In this document: piece after piece, positions 27,142 through 35,452 of the stretch
Position numbering within the stretch: the stretch's first letter is position 1
How the letters are laid out: every line of letters starts with the position of its first letter
Assembly (NCBI GenBank): GCA_003600225.1
Contig: QZFT01000100.1
Span: 124,001 to 188,000, forward strand
DNA length: 64,000 bases
Reading direction: 5' to 3'
From: Pseudonocardiaceae bacterium YIM PH 21723
Lineage (GTDB): Bacteria; Actinomycetota; Actinomycetes; Mycobacteriales; Pseudonocardiaceae
Translations under genes and position numbers: made by a program
The notes under the pieces: generated by a model
The model's input: the letters and a program-made list of their open reading frames with translations, nothing else
The model's database searches: none
What the model was told of the DNA's origin: nothing

Positions 27142-28566
27142 TCACTGTGCACTTACCTCCAGCCTGAGCAGGTCCTCATCGGTTTCCCGGCGCAGCAGCA
27201 GCCGCGATTCCCCGTCGCGCACGGCGACCACCGCGGGCCGGGGCAGCCGGTTGTAGTTGCTGGCCATCGAGTAGCAGTACGCGCCGGTCGCGGCCACCGC
27301 CAGGATGTCACCTGGAGCGATGTCGGTGGGCAGCCACGAGTCACGCACCACAACATCACCCGACTCGCAGTGCTTGCCGACCACCCGGGACAGCACCGCG
27401 GTGCCTGCACCGGAACGGGACACCAGGCGGCAGTCGTAGACCGCGTCGTACAGCGCGGTGCGGATGTTGTCGCTCATCCCGCCGTCCACGCTGACGTACC
27501 GACGGCCGACGCCCTGGCCGAGCGCCACCTCCTTGATGGTGCCGACCTCGTACAGCGTCACGGTGCCCGGTCCGGCGATGGCCCGGCCCGGCTCCACCGC
27601 GATGCGCGGCACCTCCAGCCCGGCCTGGCCGCACTCCCGCTCGACGATCTCCCGCAGGCTGTCGGCGATCTGCTTGATCGGCGGCGGGTCGTCATCCGGC
27701 ATGTAGGCGATACCCAGGCCGCCGCCCAGGTCCACGATGTTCAGGTCGGCCAGCTTGTCGCCGTGCTCGGCGCGCAGCTGCTTCAGCAGGCCGATGACCC
27801 GGTGCGCCGCGACCTCGAAGCCGGCCGTGTCGAAGATCTGCGAACCGATGTGGCTGTGCAGGCCGACGATCTTCAGCCCGGAGCTGCGCACCACCCGGCG
27901 CACCGCCTCGGCCGCGTCGCCGGACTTCAGCGAGAAGCCGAACTTCTGGTCCTCGTGCGCGGTGGCGATGAACTCGTGGGTGTGCGCCTCGACGCCGACG
28001 GTCACCCGGACCATGACCTTCTGCAGGATCTTCTTCTCCCGCGCCAGCTGGTCCAGCCGGGCGATCTCGTGGAAGGAGTCGACCACGATGATGTCCACGC
28101 CCGCGTCCAGCGCGGTGGCCAGGTCGGCGACCGACTTGTTGTTGCCGTGGAAGGTGATCCGTTCCGCCGGGAAGTCGGCGCGCAGCGCGACGGCCAGTTC
28201 GCCGGAGCTGCAGACGTCCAGCGAGAGCCCCTCCTGGGCCACCCAGCGGGCGATCTCCACGGACAGGAAGGCCTTGGACGCGTAGTGCACCAGCGTCGGG
28301 TCGCCGAAGGCGGACGCGTACTCGGCGCAGCGGGCGCGGAAGTCGTCCTCGTCGATGACGAACAGCGGGCTGCCGTACTGCTCGACCAGCTCACGCACGT
28401 CGTTGCCGGCCAGCTTGACGACACCATCACCGGTCCGCTCAGCGCCACGCGGCCACACCAGCGGATGCAGCGCGGCCTGCTCATCCGGAGTCTCCGGGCG
28501 CGGCCCGGCGGTGTTCGCCGGCAGCACGACATCGTTGTGCCGGGGACCGGCGGGATGGGCTCTCAC
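27142..28566 (-). CDS. lysA: diaminopimelate decarboxylase
   Basis: 474 aa from GTG at 28566, with AGGAGAGA upstream. The PLP lysine is in [11 protein letters not shown], the glycine loop for the phosphate is [13 protein letters not shown], and the CESGD substrate motif is present ([16 protein letters not shown]). It decarboxylates meso-diaminopimelate to lysine. The N-terminal about 35 residues are a normal actinobacterial extension. It follows the argS-like gene by 14 bases. Confidence 0.96.
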   Translation of the reverse strand: MRAHPAGPRHNDVVLPANTAGPRPETPDEQAALHPLVWPRGAERTGDGVVKLAGNDVRELVEQYGSPLFVIDEDDFRARCAEYASAFGDPTLVHYASKAFLSVEIARWVAQEGLSLDVCSSGELAVALRADFPAERITFHGNNKSVADLATALDAGVDIIVVDSFHEIARLDQLAREKKILQKVMVRVTVGVEAHTHEFIATAHEDQKFGFSLKSGDAAEAVRRVVRSSGLKIVGLHSHIGSQIFDTAGFEVAAHRVIGLLKQLRAEHGDKLADLNIVDLGGGLGIAYMPDDDPPPIKQIADSLREIVERECGQAGLEVPRIAVEPGRAIAGPGTVTLYEVGTIKEVALGQGVGRRYVSVDGGMSDNIRTALYDAVYDCRLVSRSGAGTAVLSRVVGKHCESGDVVVRDSWLPTDIAPGDILAVAATGAYCYSMASNYNRLPRPAVVAVRDGESRLLLRRETDEDLLRLEVSAQ

Positions 28567-28580
28567 AGAAACACTCTCTC

Positions 28581-29315
28581 CTAGATTCGTTCCGGGGCGT
28601 CGATGCCCAGGGCATGACATCCGGCGGTCAGCACGGTGATGGCCGGGCCGACCAGCGCCAGCCTGGCCCGATGTCCGTCCTGCACCGCAGCGTGCCCGAC
28701 GGGTACGACAGAACAGGCGGGCTCGTCGGCCCAGGCGTGCACGGCCTCAGCGACTCTGCTGAGCCGGGCGAGCAGTCCGGGCCCCGGCCGAAGCCGCTGG
28801 GTGAGCTGCCGGATCACCTGCACGTCACACCGATGTTCGGCCAGTTCTAGCAGCTCAGGCGCTGCTTGCACATCAATTTGTGCGCTATGCCGTGCCAGCC
28901 GGTGCATTCGGGCGCAGGCCAGTTGGACCAGGTAGTAGGGATTGGTCGCCACGCGATCCGGCCAATTCACCAAATCAGGTAAGGAATCGGCCGGCGGAAG
29001 CTCCGGACGGGTCAACCCGCGGATCAAACCGGCTCTGGCGCCCGGGGTGAGCCGGAAGTTCACGAACCCCGGCGCAGCGACGTCGACCTGCGCAAATGTC
29101 GGGTCATCGAGAAGTTGATCAGCGATTCTCCGGGCCAGCGACAGCGGTGCGGTGGCCGTGACACCCGCGATACTCAACGCCAGCGGAGTGGCATACTCAC
29201 TGCGATCCAGATCGTGGACGAGTTCGACCGGAACCGTGCCGGGTAGCGACGCCGAGTCAAGGCCCGCCCGCCCGGCAGCGGCGCGGATGAGCTCGCCGAG
29301 CACGACTGGGGTCAC
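28581..29315 (-). CDS. ArgS-related protein lacking the catalytic domain
   Basis: 244 aa from GTG at 29315. Residues 1-110 resemble the N-terminal tRNA-binding Add-1 domain of arginyl-tRNA synthetase ([37 protein letters not shown]). The C-terminus resembles the DALR anticodon-binding domain ([28 protein letters not shown]). The whole Rossmann catalytic core with HIGH and KMSKS is absent, yet both ends join cleanly in frame. Actinomycetes carry such proteins next to lysA; databases use a name like NrtL. A full argS must lie elsewhere. tRNA binding is inferred. Confidence 0.82.
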   Translation of the reverse strand: MTPVVLGELIRAAAGRAGLDSASLPGTVPVELVHDLDRSEYATPLALSIAGVTATAPLSLARRIADQLLDDPTFAQVDVAAPGFVNFRLTPGARAGLIRGLTRPELPPADSLPDLVNWPDRVATNPYYLVQLACARMHRLARHSAQIDVQAAPELLELAEHRCDVQVIRQLTQRLRPGPGLLARLSRVAEAVHAWADEPACSVVPVGHAAVQDGHRARLALVGPAITVLTAGCHALGIDAPERI

Positions 29316-29466
29316 CCGCTCATGGTAGAGATGCCGGTCAGCGGGTGTGCGACACCCGCAGCGCACCAAGAGGAGCCGCGCGGTAGGCATAGCCCTATTC
29401 GCGGGACCTCTGGGTCTTTACACTCGCTGCACCCTCGCCCCTCGAGTAGTCAAGGACCTCGCAGGT

Positions 29467-30450
29467 ATGTCGTCCAGTGACAAGAGCATGAAGGCGCTGC
29501 GAGCCGCACGGATCGCCGGCGGCTCCGTGGTCGCCAAAAAGCCCACGCCCTGGGGACTGATCGCCGCCATCGCCGCGGTCGTCGTCTTCGCAGGCACCGT
29601 GTTCGGCTTCGCGTACACACAGTTCTCCGACAAGGCCAGTGCCAAGGCCGCTTTGTCCGCGTTCCTCCCGAGCGAGGGCAACCAGGATCCGTCCACCAAG
29701 CTGGCGGGCGTCACCGTGAAGACCTACACCGGTGGCAGGCACGTCAAGCCGAACGAGCGGGTCGCGTACGACCAGTCTCCGCCGTTCGGTGGCCCGCACG
29801 ACGGCTTCTGGGCGGCCTGCAACGGCATCGTCTACGAGAAGGCCGTGCGCAACGAGAACATGGTGCACGCGCTGGAACACGGCGCCGTGTGGATCGCCTA
29901 CAACCCGGACAAGGTCAAGGGCAACGACCTGGAGGCTCTGGAGGAGAAGGTCAAGGGCGAGGAGTACATGCTCATGTCTCCGTACCCGAACCTCGACCGG
30001 CCGGTCTCGCTGCAGTCCTGGGGCCACCAGCTGAAGCTGGACTCGGCGACCGACCCGCGAGTCGACCAGTTCATCTCCGCCCTGCGCGCGAACCGCTGGA
30101 AGGTCCCGGAGCCCGGTGGCCGCTGCGACGCCCTGGGCAAGGGCGCCTTCAACCCGGACGACCCGCCGGCGTTCGTCGGTGACAAGCCGGGCAAGGACGC
30201 CATCCCGATGGACGGCGGCGTGGACATCAGCGCGAAGTCGACGACCCCCAGCTCCTCGAGCGCCAAGCCCTCGTCCAGCTCCAGCGCCGTACCGGCCGCG
30301 CCGAACAACGGCAACCAGCCGCAACGCCCGGCCCCGCGCCCGCAGCCGCAGAACCCGCCGCCGGCGCAGGAGCCCGCCCCGCAGCCGCCGCCCGCGCCGG
30401 CCCCGGAGCCGAAGCCGACCTGCATCCCGTTCATCACGTGCAAGCACTGA
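29467..30450 (+). CDS. DUF3105 membrane-anchored protein with Pro/Ser-rich tail
   Basis: 327 aa from ATG at 29467. One transmembrane segment (WGLIAAIAAVVVFAGTVFGF) follows a basic start, then the DUF3105 domain outside (YDQSPPFGGPHDGFWAACNG, MVHALEHGAVWIAYNPD, MSPYPNLDRPVSLQSWGHQL). The conserved His and Cys suggest metal or redox chemistry. The last about 95 residues are a low-complexity Ser then Pro/Gln tail ending in CIPFITCKH. It overlaps the DUF305 gene by one base (TGATG), and this pairing is common in actinomycetes. Confidence 0.85.
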   Translation: MSSSDKSMKALRAARIAGGSVVAKKPTPWGLIAAIAAVVVFAGTVFGFAYTQFSDKASAKAALSAFLPSEGNQDPSTKLAGVTVKTYTGGRHVKPNERVAYDQSPPFGGPHDGFWAACNGIVYEKAVRNENMVHALEHGAVWIAYNPDKVKGNDLEALEEKVKGEEYMLMSPYPNLDRPVSLQSWGHQLKLDSATDPRVDQFISALRANRWKVPEPGGRCDALGKGAFNPDDPPAFVGDKPGKDAIPMDGGVDISAKSTTPSSSSAKPSSSSSAVPAAPNNGNQPQRPAPRPQPQNPPPAQEPAPQPPPAPAPEPKPTCIPFITCKH

Positions 30451-31133
30451 TGGACAACGATCAGCACGTGCCCTCGCCGAACTGGGTCAAGTACCTGGTC
30501 GCGGCGGGGGCAGTGATCGCTCTGCTGCTGCTCGGTGCGGCCGGTGGCCTGCTCGTCGGGCTGCCGGAGAAGTCCGGCTCGTCCGCCGCACCCGAGCGGG
30601 AGTCGGTGGACGTCGGATTCGCCCAGGACATGTCGCACCACCACGACCAGGCCGTGACCATGGCGACCTGGCTGGTACAGCACACCGCGGACAACGAGAT
30701 CAAGCAGCTGGCCTTCGATATCGAGACCGGCCAGCTGGAACAGATCGGCCGGATGCGTGGCTGGCTCGCCCTGTGGGACCAGCCGGAACTGCCGTCCGGC
30801 GGCAAGTACATGGCGTGGATGTCCGGCGGCGGCCACGCACACGGTGGCGAGCAGCAGTCGGGCACGAAGGACATGCCCGGCATGGCCACCCAGGAAGAAC
30901 TGACCAAGCTGCGGTCGCTGTCCGGCAAGGACCTGGACGTGTACTTCCTGCAGCTCATGCTGCGGCATCACGTCGGCGGCGGTCCGATGATCGAGTACGG
31001 CGCGAAGCACGCAGCCCTGCCCGCGGTGCGCACCCTGGCCCAGGCCATGGAGCGCACGCAGGGCCCGGAGATCGAGCTGATGCGCAAGCTCCTCGCCGAG
31101 CGCGGCGCCCAGCCCCTCCCCGACGGCAACTGA
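30450..31133 (+). CDS. DUF305 membrane-anchored protein
   Basis: 227 aa from ATG at 30450. One transmembrane segment (YLVAAGAVIALLLLGAAGGL), then the ferritin-like DUF305 repeat with FAQDMSHHHDQAVTMATWL and YFLQLMLRHHVGGGPMIEYG. A Met/His-rich insert (HAHGGEQQSGTKDMPGMA) lies between. DUF305 proteins often sit with copper genes; metal binding is plausible but unproved. The ribosome site is within the DUF3105 stop region, so coupled. Confidence 0.85.
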   Translation: MDNDQHVPSPNWVKYLVAAGAVIALLLLGAAGGLLVGLPEKSGSSAAPERESVDVGFAQDMSHHHDQAVTMATWLVQHTADNEIKQLAFDIETGQLEQIGRMRGWLALWDQPELPSGGKYMAWMSGGGHAHGGEQQSGTKDMPGMATQEELTKLRSLSGKDLDVYFLQLMLRHHVGGGPMIEYGAKHAALPAVRTLAQAMERTQGPEIELMRKLLAERGAQPLPDGN

Positions 31134-31186
31134 CCCGAACTTGACGAGTTTCGGCACGTTCTTCGCCGAAACTCGTCAAGTTCGGG
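31134..31186. terminator. perfect 22-bp stem hairpin between convergent genes
   Basis: Bases 31134-31155 and 31165-31186 are exact reverse complements over 22 positions, with a nine-base loop. The arm begins CCCGAACTTGACGAG. It starts right after the DUF305 stop and ends five bases before the cation exporter stop, so it can terminate both. Confidence 0.85.
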
Positions 31187-31191
31187 ACGTC

Positions 31192-32109
31192 TTAGCTGCT
31201 CAGCACCAGTTCCGGCTGAATCTGCAGCGTGGTGTTGCCGATCCGGTACTGCTCGGCCAGCAAGCGCTTGGCCCGGTGCAGCACATCCTCGTAGTCGGAG
31301 CCCCGTTCCACCGTGAGGTGGGCGGAGGCCACATCCATTCCCGAGGTCAGCGTCCAGACGTGCAGATCGCTGACCGAGCGCACCCCGGGCAGCAGCCCGA
31401 GATCCCGGGCGACCTGCCCGACGTCCAGGTGCTGCGGAGCCTGCTGGATCAGGATGCGCAGCGCGTCCCTGCCCAGTGACCACGCCCTGGGGAGCACGAA
31501 CAGGCCGATGGTGACCGCGATCAGCGGATCGGCCCAGTGCCAATGCAGCGTCCAGATCAGCAGGCCGCTGATCAACACACCCAGCGAGCCGAGCATGTCG
31601 GACATGACCTCCAGGCAGGCCCCCTGCACATTGAGGCTCTCGCCGGCCCCCTCCCGCAGGATGAGGAAGGCGATCCCGTTGCCGAGCAGGCTGATCGCGC
31701 CGACCAGCAGGACCGGCAGGCCGGGCACGGCCCTGGGGTCGTGGATCCGGCTGAGTGCCTCGTAGAGCACCCAGAAGCCGGCGCCGAACAGCAGCACGGT
31801 GTTGGCCAGTGCGGCCATCACCTCCGCCCGGTACAGGCCGTAGGTCTGGCCGGGCGAGCGCACCGCCCGGTGGGCCACCACGATGGCCACGATCGTCATG
31901 GACACACCGAACACATCCGTGAACACATGCGCCGAGTCGGAGAGCAATGCCAGAGAATTGGTATAGAGAGCCGTAATGAATTGAATGACCAAGGTGGCGG
32001 TTCCCAGGAGTACCGCCAGAATGAGCTTTTTCAGGTACTTACTCGACGCGCTGTTCGCTACTTCAGCGGCGGAACCGTGTCCATGCGAGTGCCCGTGTCC
32101 ATGTCCCAT
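31192..32109 (-). CDS. cation diffusion facilitator family metal exporter
   Basis: 305 aa from ATG at 32109. A His-rich N-terminus (MGHGHGHSHGHG) is followed by six transmembrane helices. Helix 2 carries the SDSAHVFTDVFG metal site and helix 5 the matching EVMSDMLGSLGVL. The C-terminal cytoplasmic domain (LPGVRSVSDLHVWTLTSGMD) is typical of CzcD/ZitB proteins. It exchanges Zn2+, Co2+ or similar ions for protons. Confidence 0.92.
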   Translation of the reverse strand: MGHGHGHSHGHGSAAEVANSASSKYLKKLILAVLLGTATLVIQFITALYTNSLALLSDSAHVFTDVFGVSMTIVAIVVAHRAVRSPGQTYGLYRAEVMAALANTVLLFGAGFWVLYEALSRIHDPRAVPGLPVLLVGAISLLGNGIAFLILREGAGESLNVQGACLEVMSDMLGSLGVLISGLLIWTLHWHWADPLIAVTIGLFVLPRAWSLGRDALRILIQQAPQHLDVGQVARDLGLLPGVRSVSDLHVWTLTSGMDVASAHLTVERGSDYEDVLHRAKRLLAEQYRIGNTTLQIQPELVLSS

Positions 32110-32611
32110 CGCCCAAACTCCTTTCAGGCCATGAAGATATAACGGCATTCACATTTCCTGATAGATACTGTCGCTCTGCGAAGCGGTCATGCACCCCATC
32201 TGACCAGCGGACCATCACTTTCAGTCACATAACGTGACAATCACAAGCCGGTCAAGCCGCTCATGTCGGTGATCTGGGAAAAAGATCCACACCCACTTCC
32301 GCAGCGAGCACATAATTCGTTTGGCAACAAGTGCGACCGGCAAGCGTTATCCGCTCGGGTCATGCCCGGCTCTTACTCCAAAATTCCCCCGGTCACCACA
32401 ACAGAGGCGGTAAGTACACCCGTACTGCTTTCGTCGGCAAACACATTCCCGGGTACACCCACACGTACGCGAGGTGCGATACGACCAACGAAGATCGCCA
32501 CCAAGAACGCCGCCGGCGATCTGGCTCACAGCCCGAAAATCAGGGCTGGCGCACCCGCCAAGAATGTGTGTAAAGTCGTCACCACTGGATCGGAAATAAG
32601 GAGTAACCGCC
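32110..32611. other. gene-poor region upstream of the cation exporter
   Basis: About 500 bases, AT-richer than its surroundings near 32110-32330. It must hold the promoter of the exporter. A plus-strand open frame (32263-32739) gives a protein with no resemblance to anything I know and codon use unlike the neighbours; I do not call it. Confidence 0.5.
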
Positions 32612-32761
32612 ATGGGCCCGCGAATCGACAGTGCGAACGAGATGCGCTCGCGCATCATCGTCGCCGCGTCGTGTCGCGCCTGTGGCTGCCGTTGCCAGTG
32701 TTCCACCCGGCAGGAAACCTGCTGTTCAGCGGGTTTTAGCGGGAGATGGCCCTTGATGTAG
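32612..32761 (+). CDS. cysteine-rich micro-ORF, possible leader peptide
   Basis: 49 aa from ATG at 32612 with AAGGAG eight bases before it, one of the best ribosome sites in the window. Seven Cys lie between residues 21 and 38 (SCRACGCRCQCSTRQETCC). A strong intrinsic terminator begins 25 bases after the stop, and tRNA-Cys(GCA) lies beyond it. The arrangement resembles a transcription attenuator sensing charged tRNA-Cys. A small metal-binding protein or chance ORF are the alternatives; no peptide-modifying gene is nearby. Confidence 0.5.
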   Translation: MGPRIDSANEMRSRIIVAASCRACGCRCQCSTRQETCCSAGFSGRWPLM

Positions 32762-32785
32762 CGACTGGAGACGTCGTCACAGGGA

Positions 32786-32830
32786 GCCGCCCCCGCAGCC
32801 AATCGGATGCGCCGGGGCGGTTTCCTTTTT
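32786..32830 (+). terminator. intrinsic terminator between micro-ORF and tRNA-Cys
   Basis: GCCGCCCCCGCA (32786-32797) pairs with TGCGCCGGGGCGG (32808-32820) with a small internal mismatch, followed by TTTCCTTTTT. This is an unusually clear Rho-independent terminator for this DNA. Confidence 0.8.
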
Positions 32831-32932
32831 GACACCGAATACCCCGGCGCGCATTCGGCGTATTAATGCTGCCGATAAACAATTCAATATGGCCGCGGAT
32901 GAATATCCCAAATTTATCGGCGGCCACACCCT

Positions 32933-33007
32933 GGCGGGGTGACCGAGTGGCTTAGGTAACGGTCTGCAAAGCCGTGTACGCGGGTTCGAATCCCGTCCCT
33001 GCCTCCA
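32933..33007 (+). tRNA. tRNA-Cys (GCA)
   Basis: Cloverleaf folds by eye. The acceptor GGCGGGG pairs with CCCTGCC (one G-U), the anticodon stem ACGGT/GCCGT holds the loop CTGCAAA with anticodon GCA, and the T arm is GCGGGTTCGAATCCCGT. The discriminator is U73, as in all tRNA-Cys, and CCA is encoded at 33005-33007. Reading the opposite strand gives the false protein GFADRYLSHSVTPP often mis-annotated over tRNAs. Confidence 0.96.
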
Positions 33008-33063
33008 AGAACATGGGAAGCAGTCGGCTGATCATCGATAAGGCCTGGTAGCAGGGCGCTTCG

Positions 33064-33363
33064 GTTGTTAACTGACTCCTGACCAGCATGCCCGACACGG
33101 CCGGCGACCGCATCAACCATGCCGTCAAGGCTGTCCACCGCGTCCGCGCTGATCGGCACGCTCAGCGCGGCGGGGTGGCGCTCCTGGTTGTAGACGATCT
33201 TCAACTGGAACGCGTCGTAGAGCTCCCGTTGCAGCTCGTCGGATGCGTCCGCCAGCTCGATCGCCAAGATCGGCAGTTCATCCAGCAGATTCAACACCGA
33301 GGCCGCTGTCTTCGGTGCCAGCTCGGCAAAGCGATGCTGGATCTGCCGACGAAACTCCCAAGG
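33064..33363 (-). pseudogene. serine recombinase C-terminal remnant
   Basis: The minus frame reads EFRRQIQHRFAELAPKTAAS, then LLDELPILAIELADASDELQ and RELYDAFQLKIVYNQERHPA. This matches the C-terminal coiled-coil and end of actinobacterial large serine recombinases. The resolvase catalytic domain and zinc ribbon are absent. It begins 57 bases past tRNA-Cys, a common attachment site for integrative elements, so it is probably a scar of one. Confidence 0.65.
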
Positions 33364-33559
33364 TGTCCCAGCATTCCGCGCCGCAACCACAGCCCTTCGG
33401 CCGGACGCTCCGATGCCTCGCACCGATCGCTGCGACGACCGTCGCGGTGCCGGCGATCTGCCGGGACGGTCTGAACCTGCACGAGCTGCTCCTGGTCGAC
33501 GTCGGTGCCCCCTTCATCCCGCCGCAGCTCGCGGGTCGGCACCGGCAGGAGCAGACCGC

Positions 33560-33784
33560 GTGAACACGCCACAACTCCCCCATGGCCACGTGTGGATCAC
33601 CGAACCGCGGCGCGCGGAGCCGCTGCTCGCCGACGGCGTCCTGCCGCTCTTGATACCCGGCGACCAACACCGCGTGGAGCGCCGGGCCGGGATTCCGACG
33701 AGCTACGGGGACCTGAAGGACTTCGCGCCACTGCCCTTCGACCAGAACCGCATGGCATCAGCGTCGGCGAGTTTCGCGAGCTGA
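33560..33784 (+). CDS. hypothetical small protein near the recombinase scar
   Basis: 74 aa from GTG at 33560. It overlaps the stop (33561-33563) of an upstream open frame ending ICRDGLNLHELLLVDVGAPF, which lacks a convincing start and is probably a fragment. Sequence such as HGHVWITEPRRAEPLLADGV and GIPTSYGDLKDFAPLPFDQN is not a family I know. Both may be remains of the element inserted at tRNA-Cys. Confidence 0.4.
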   Translation: MNTPQLPHGHVWITEPRRAEPLLADGVLPLLIPGDQHRVERRAGIPTSYGDLKDFAPLPFDQNRMASASASFAS

Positions 33785-33934
33785 GCTGACGGCGGCACAA
33801 GCCCTGGGGCGGGTCCACCGCCACAGCGATGATCCGCCGTCAGCTCAGCCTCGGTTGTCTCCTTTGGGTGGTTCGCCGGCCCAGGACTGTGCATCGGAAC
33901 GCACCTTCGACCCCCTTACCCCAGCTTGGGAAGG

Positions 33935-33958
33935 GCGGCCGCTGCTGTGGGCGGCCGC
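33935..33958. terminator. GCGGCCGC hairpin after the CoA transferase gene
   Basis: GCGGCCGC occurs at 33935-33942 and 33951-33958 and is self-complementary, so the two copies pair around an eight-base loop. It lies 12 bases past the stop of the minus-strand CoA transferase. Confidence 0.55.
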
Positions 33959-33969
33959 CTGTGTCCGTG

Positions 33970-35451
33970 TCAGTGTCGCCATTCAGGTCGGCTGGAACCG
34001 CGGGGCACCAGGACGGTCTCGTACCGTCCGGGTGTGCGGGACATGTGGACCTGATCGGTCACCCCCTGGTAGTGCCCGAGTGGGGTCTCCGCGGTGAAGG
34101 TCTCCGGGTCCAGGTAGGCGTGCTGCTCACCGCGCCCGGCGATCTCGGTCGCGTAGGCCTTGTCGAACACCCCCATGCTGAGGATCCACAAGGCGGCCCT
34201 GGTCAGGGACACGTGCACGCGGTAGCTACCGCCGTCCGCCGCGCGCCGGGCGAGTGCTTCGGCGATGCCCGCGGCCATCAGCCAGGACGCGATGTAGTCG
34301 TTGACCACCATGACCGGCGGCAGGGCGGGCGTGTCGCCGTCGCCTTCCAGGTTCATCATGCCGGTCAGACTGCCCGCGGTCTGGTCGAAGCCGATCCGGT
34401 CCGCCCACGGGCCGCGCTCGCCGTTGAGCGAGAAGGTGCCGTGGATGATGCCGGGCCGGATCTCGGCGGCCTGCTCGGCGGACAGGCCGATCGTCCGCAG
34501 GTAACCGGGCCTGCGGTTGGCGTAGAACACGTCAGCTCCGGTGAGCAGCCGCCGGATCCGTTCGGCGCCTTCGGCCTGATAGGCGTCGATGGTGCTCGAC
34601 CTGACCCCCACATTGGCGCTCAGATAGGCGACGTCGTGCTCGAGCTCGTCGGGCCGCCAGATGTTGAGCACGTCCGCGCCGTGCAGGGCGAGTGCCCGCC
34701 CGGCTCCCGCGCCCGCGATGACGTGACCCATGCCCAACGCGCGGATGCCGCTCAGCGGCTGGTCTCCACTCGTCGGCAGCGGTTCCGGGGCGCTGTCGGC
34801 GATCTTGGTGATCTCGATCAGCGGGAGGTCGGCGAGGACGTCGCGGTAGTGCGGTTCGCGCATCAGTTCCTCGGTGCTGCGCAGCATCGGCATCACCACT
34901 CCGGCGGCCGCTCCGGCGTCTTCGAGGTCCTTCCCCGTCCACCGGGCGATGGCGGCGGCCACCGCGTCGGTGTCGTCCGGTGTGCCCAGCAGGACCTGGG
35001 CGCCGATCTTGATTTTGGGGTACAGGTTGAGCGGCAGCACCCAGCGGTTGTCGGCGGTGCGGTAAAACTGGAGCCCGAAGGCCCGGCTGGGGTTGGCCGG
35101 CGTGCCCGCCGGATAGCCGTTGAGCAGTTCCCACCGGCGGTCGTAGAACGGGCACAGCCGGTGCGGCGCACTACGCAGGTCGGCGGTGATGTCCTGGCCC
35201 TCTCCGGTGCGCAGCCGCCACAGCTTGGCCATGGCCGCCGATTTCGCGGCCAGCGCGATCGCGGTCGCGCCGCCCAGCCGCAGCGTGCTGGGCACCACGG
35301 GGTCCGCGCCGAGGAACCGGGTCGTTCCGCCGGTGTCCTCCGGGGTCATGCCGATCCCGGCGAGCACCTCGGCGTACTCGGCGTACGGGTCGAAGCCGTC
35401 GTCGACGGCGGGGTTCGCCATCGCCTTCTCCAGGCGTCCGGTGAGTGACAT
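33970..35451 (-). CDS. CaiB/BaiF-type CoA transferase
   Basis: 493 aa from ATG at 35451, one base after the AtuA-family stop. Family III CoA-transferase features: GMGHVIAGAGAGRALALHGA, DVLNIWRPDELEHD, the catalytic-region YANRRPGYLRTIGLSAEQ and GTFSLNGERGPWADRIGFDQ, with DYIASWLMAAGIAEALARRA. The usual catalytic Asp of the FLEN.RPG region is replaced by YANRRPG, which may lower activity or alter specificity. It probably activates or transfers CoA in the pathway served by the AtuA-like protein. Confidence 0.85.
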   Translation of the reverse strand: MSLTGRLEKAMANPAVDDGFDPYAEYAEVLAGIGMTPEDTGGTTRFLGADPVVPSTLRLGGATAIALAAKSAAMAKLWRLRTGEGQDITADLRSAPHRLCPFYDRRWELLNGYPAGTPANPSRAFGLQFYRTADNRWVLPLNLYPKIKIGAQVLLGTPDDTDAVAAAIARWTGKDLEDAGAAAGVVMPMLRSTEELMREPHYRDVLADLPLIEITKIADSAPEPLPTSGDQPLSGIRALGMGHVIAGAGAGRALALHGADVLNIWRPDELEHDVAYLSANVGVRSSTIDAYQAEGAERIRRLLTGADVFYANRRPGYLRTIGLSAEQAAEIRPGIIHGTFSLNGERGPWADRIGFDQTAGSLTGMMNLEGDGDTPALPPVMVVNDYIASWLMAAGIAEALARRAADGGSYRVHVSLTRAALWILSMGVFDKAYATEIAGRGEQHAYLDPETFTAETPLGHYQGVTDQVHMSRTPGRYETVLVPRGSSRPEWRH

Positions 35452-35452
35452 G

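Noticed and set aside
32263-32739. 158-codon plus-strand frame upstream of tRNA-Cys
   Set aside because: No ribosome site, no family, and its 3' part overlaps the better-supported cysteine-rich micro-ORF in another frame.
32914-33423. Single 169-aa minus-strand protein across tRNA-Cys
   Set aside because: Its end is an antisense translation of the tRNA and only the middle resembles a recombinase, so I call a remnant rather than a gene.
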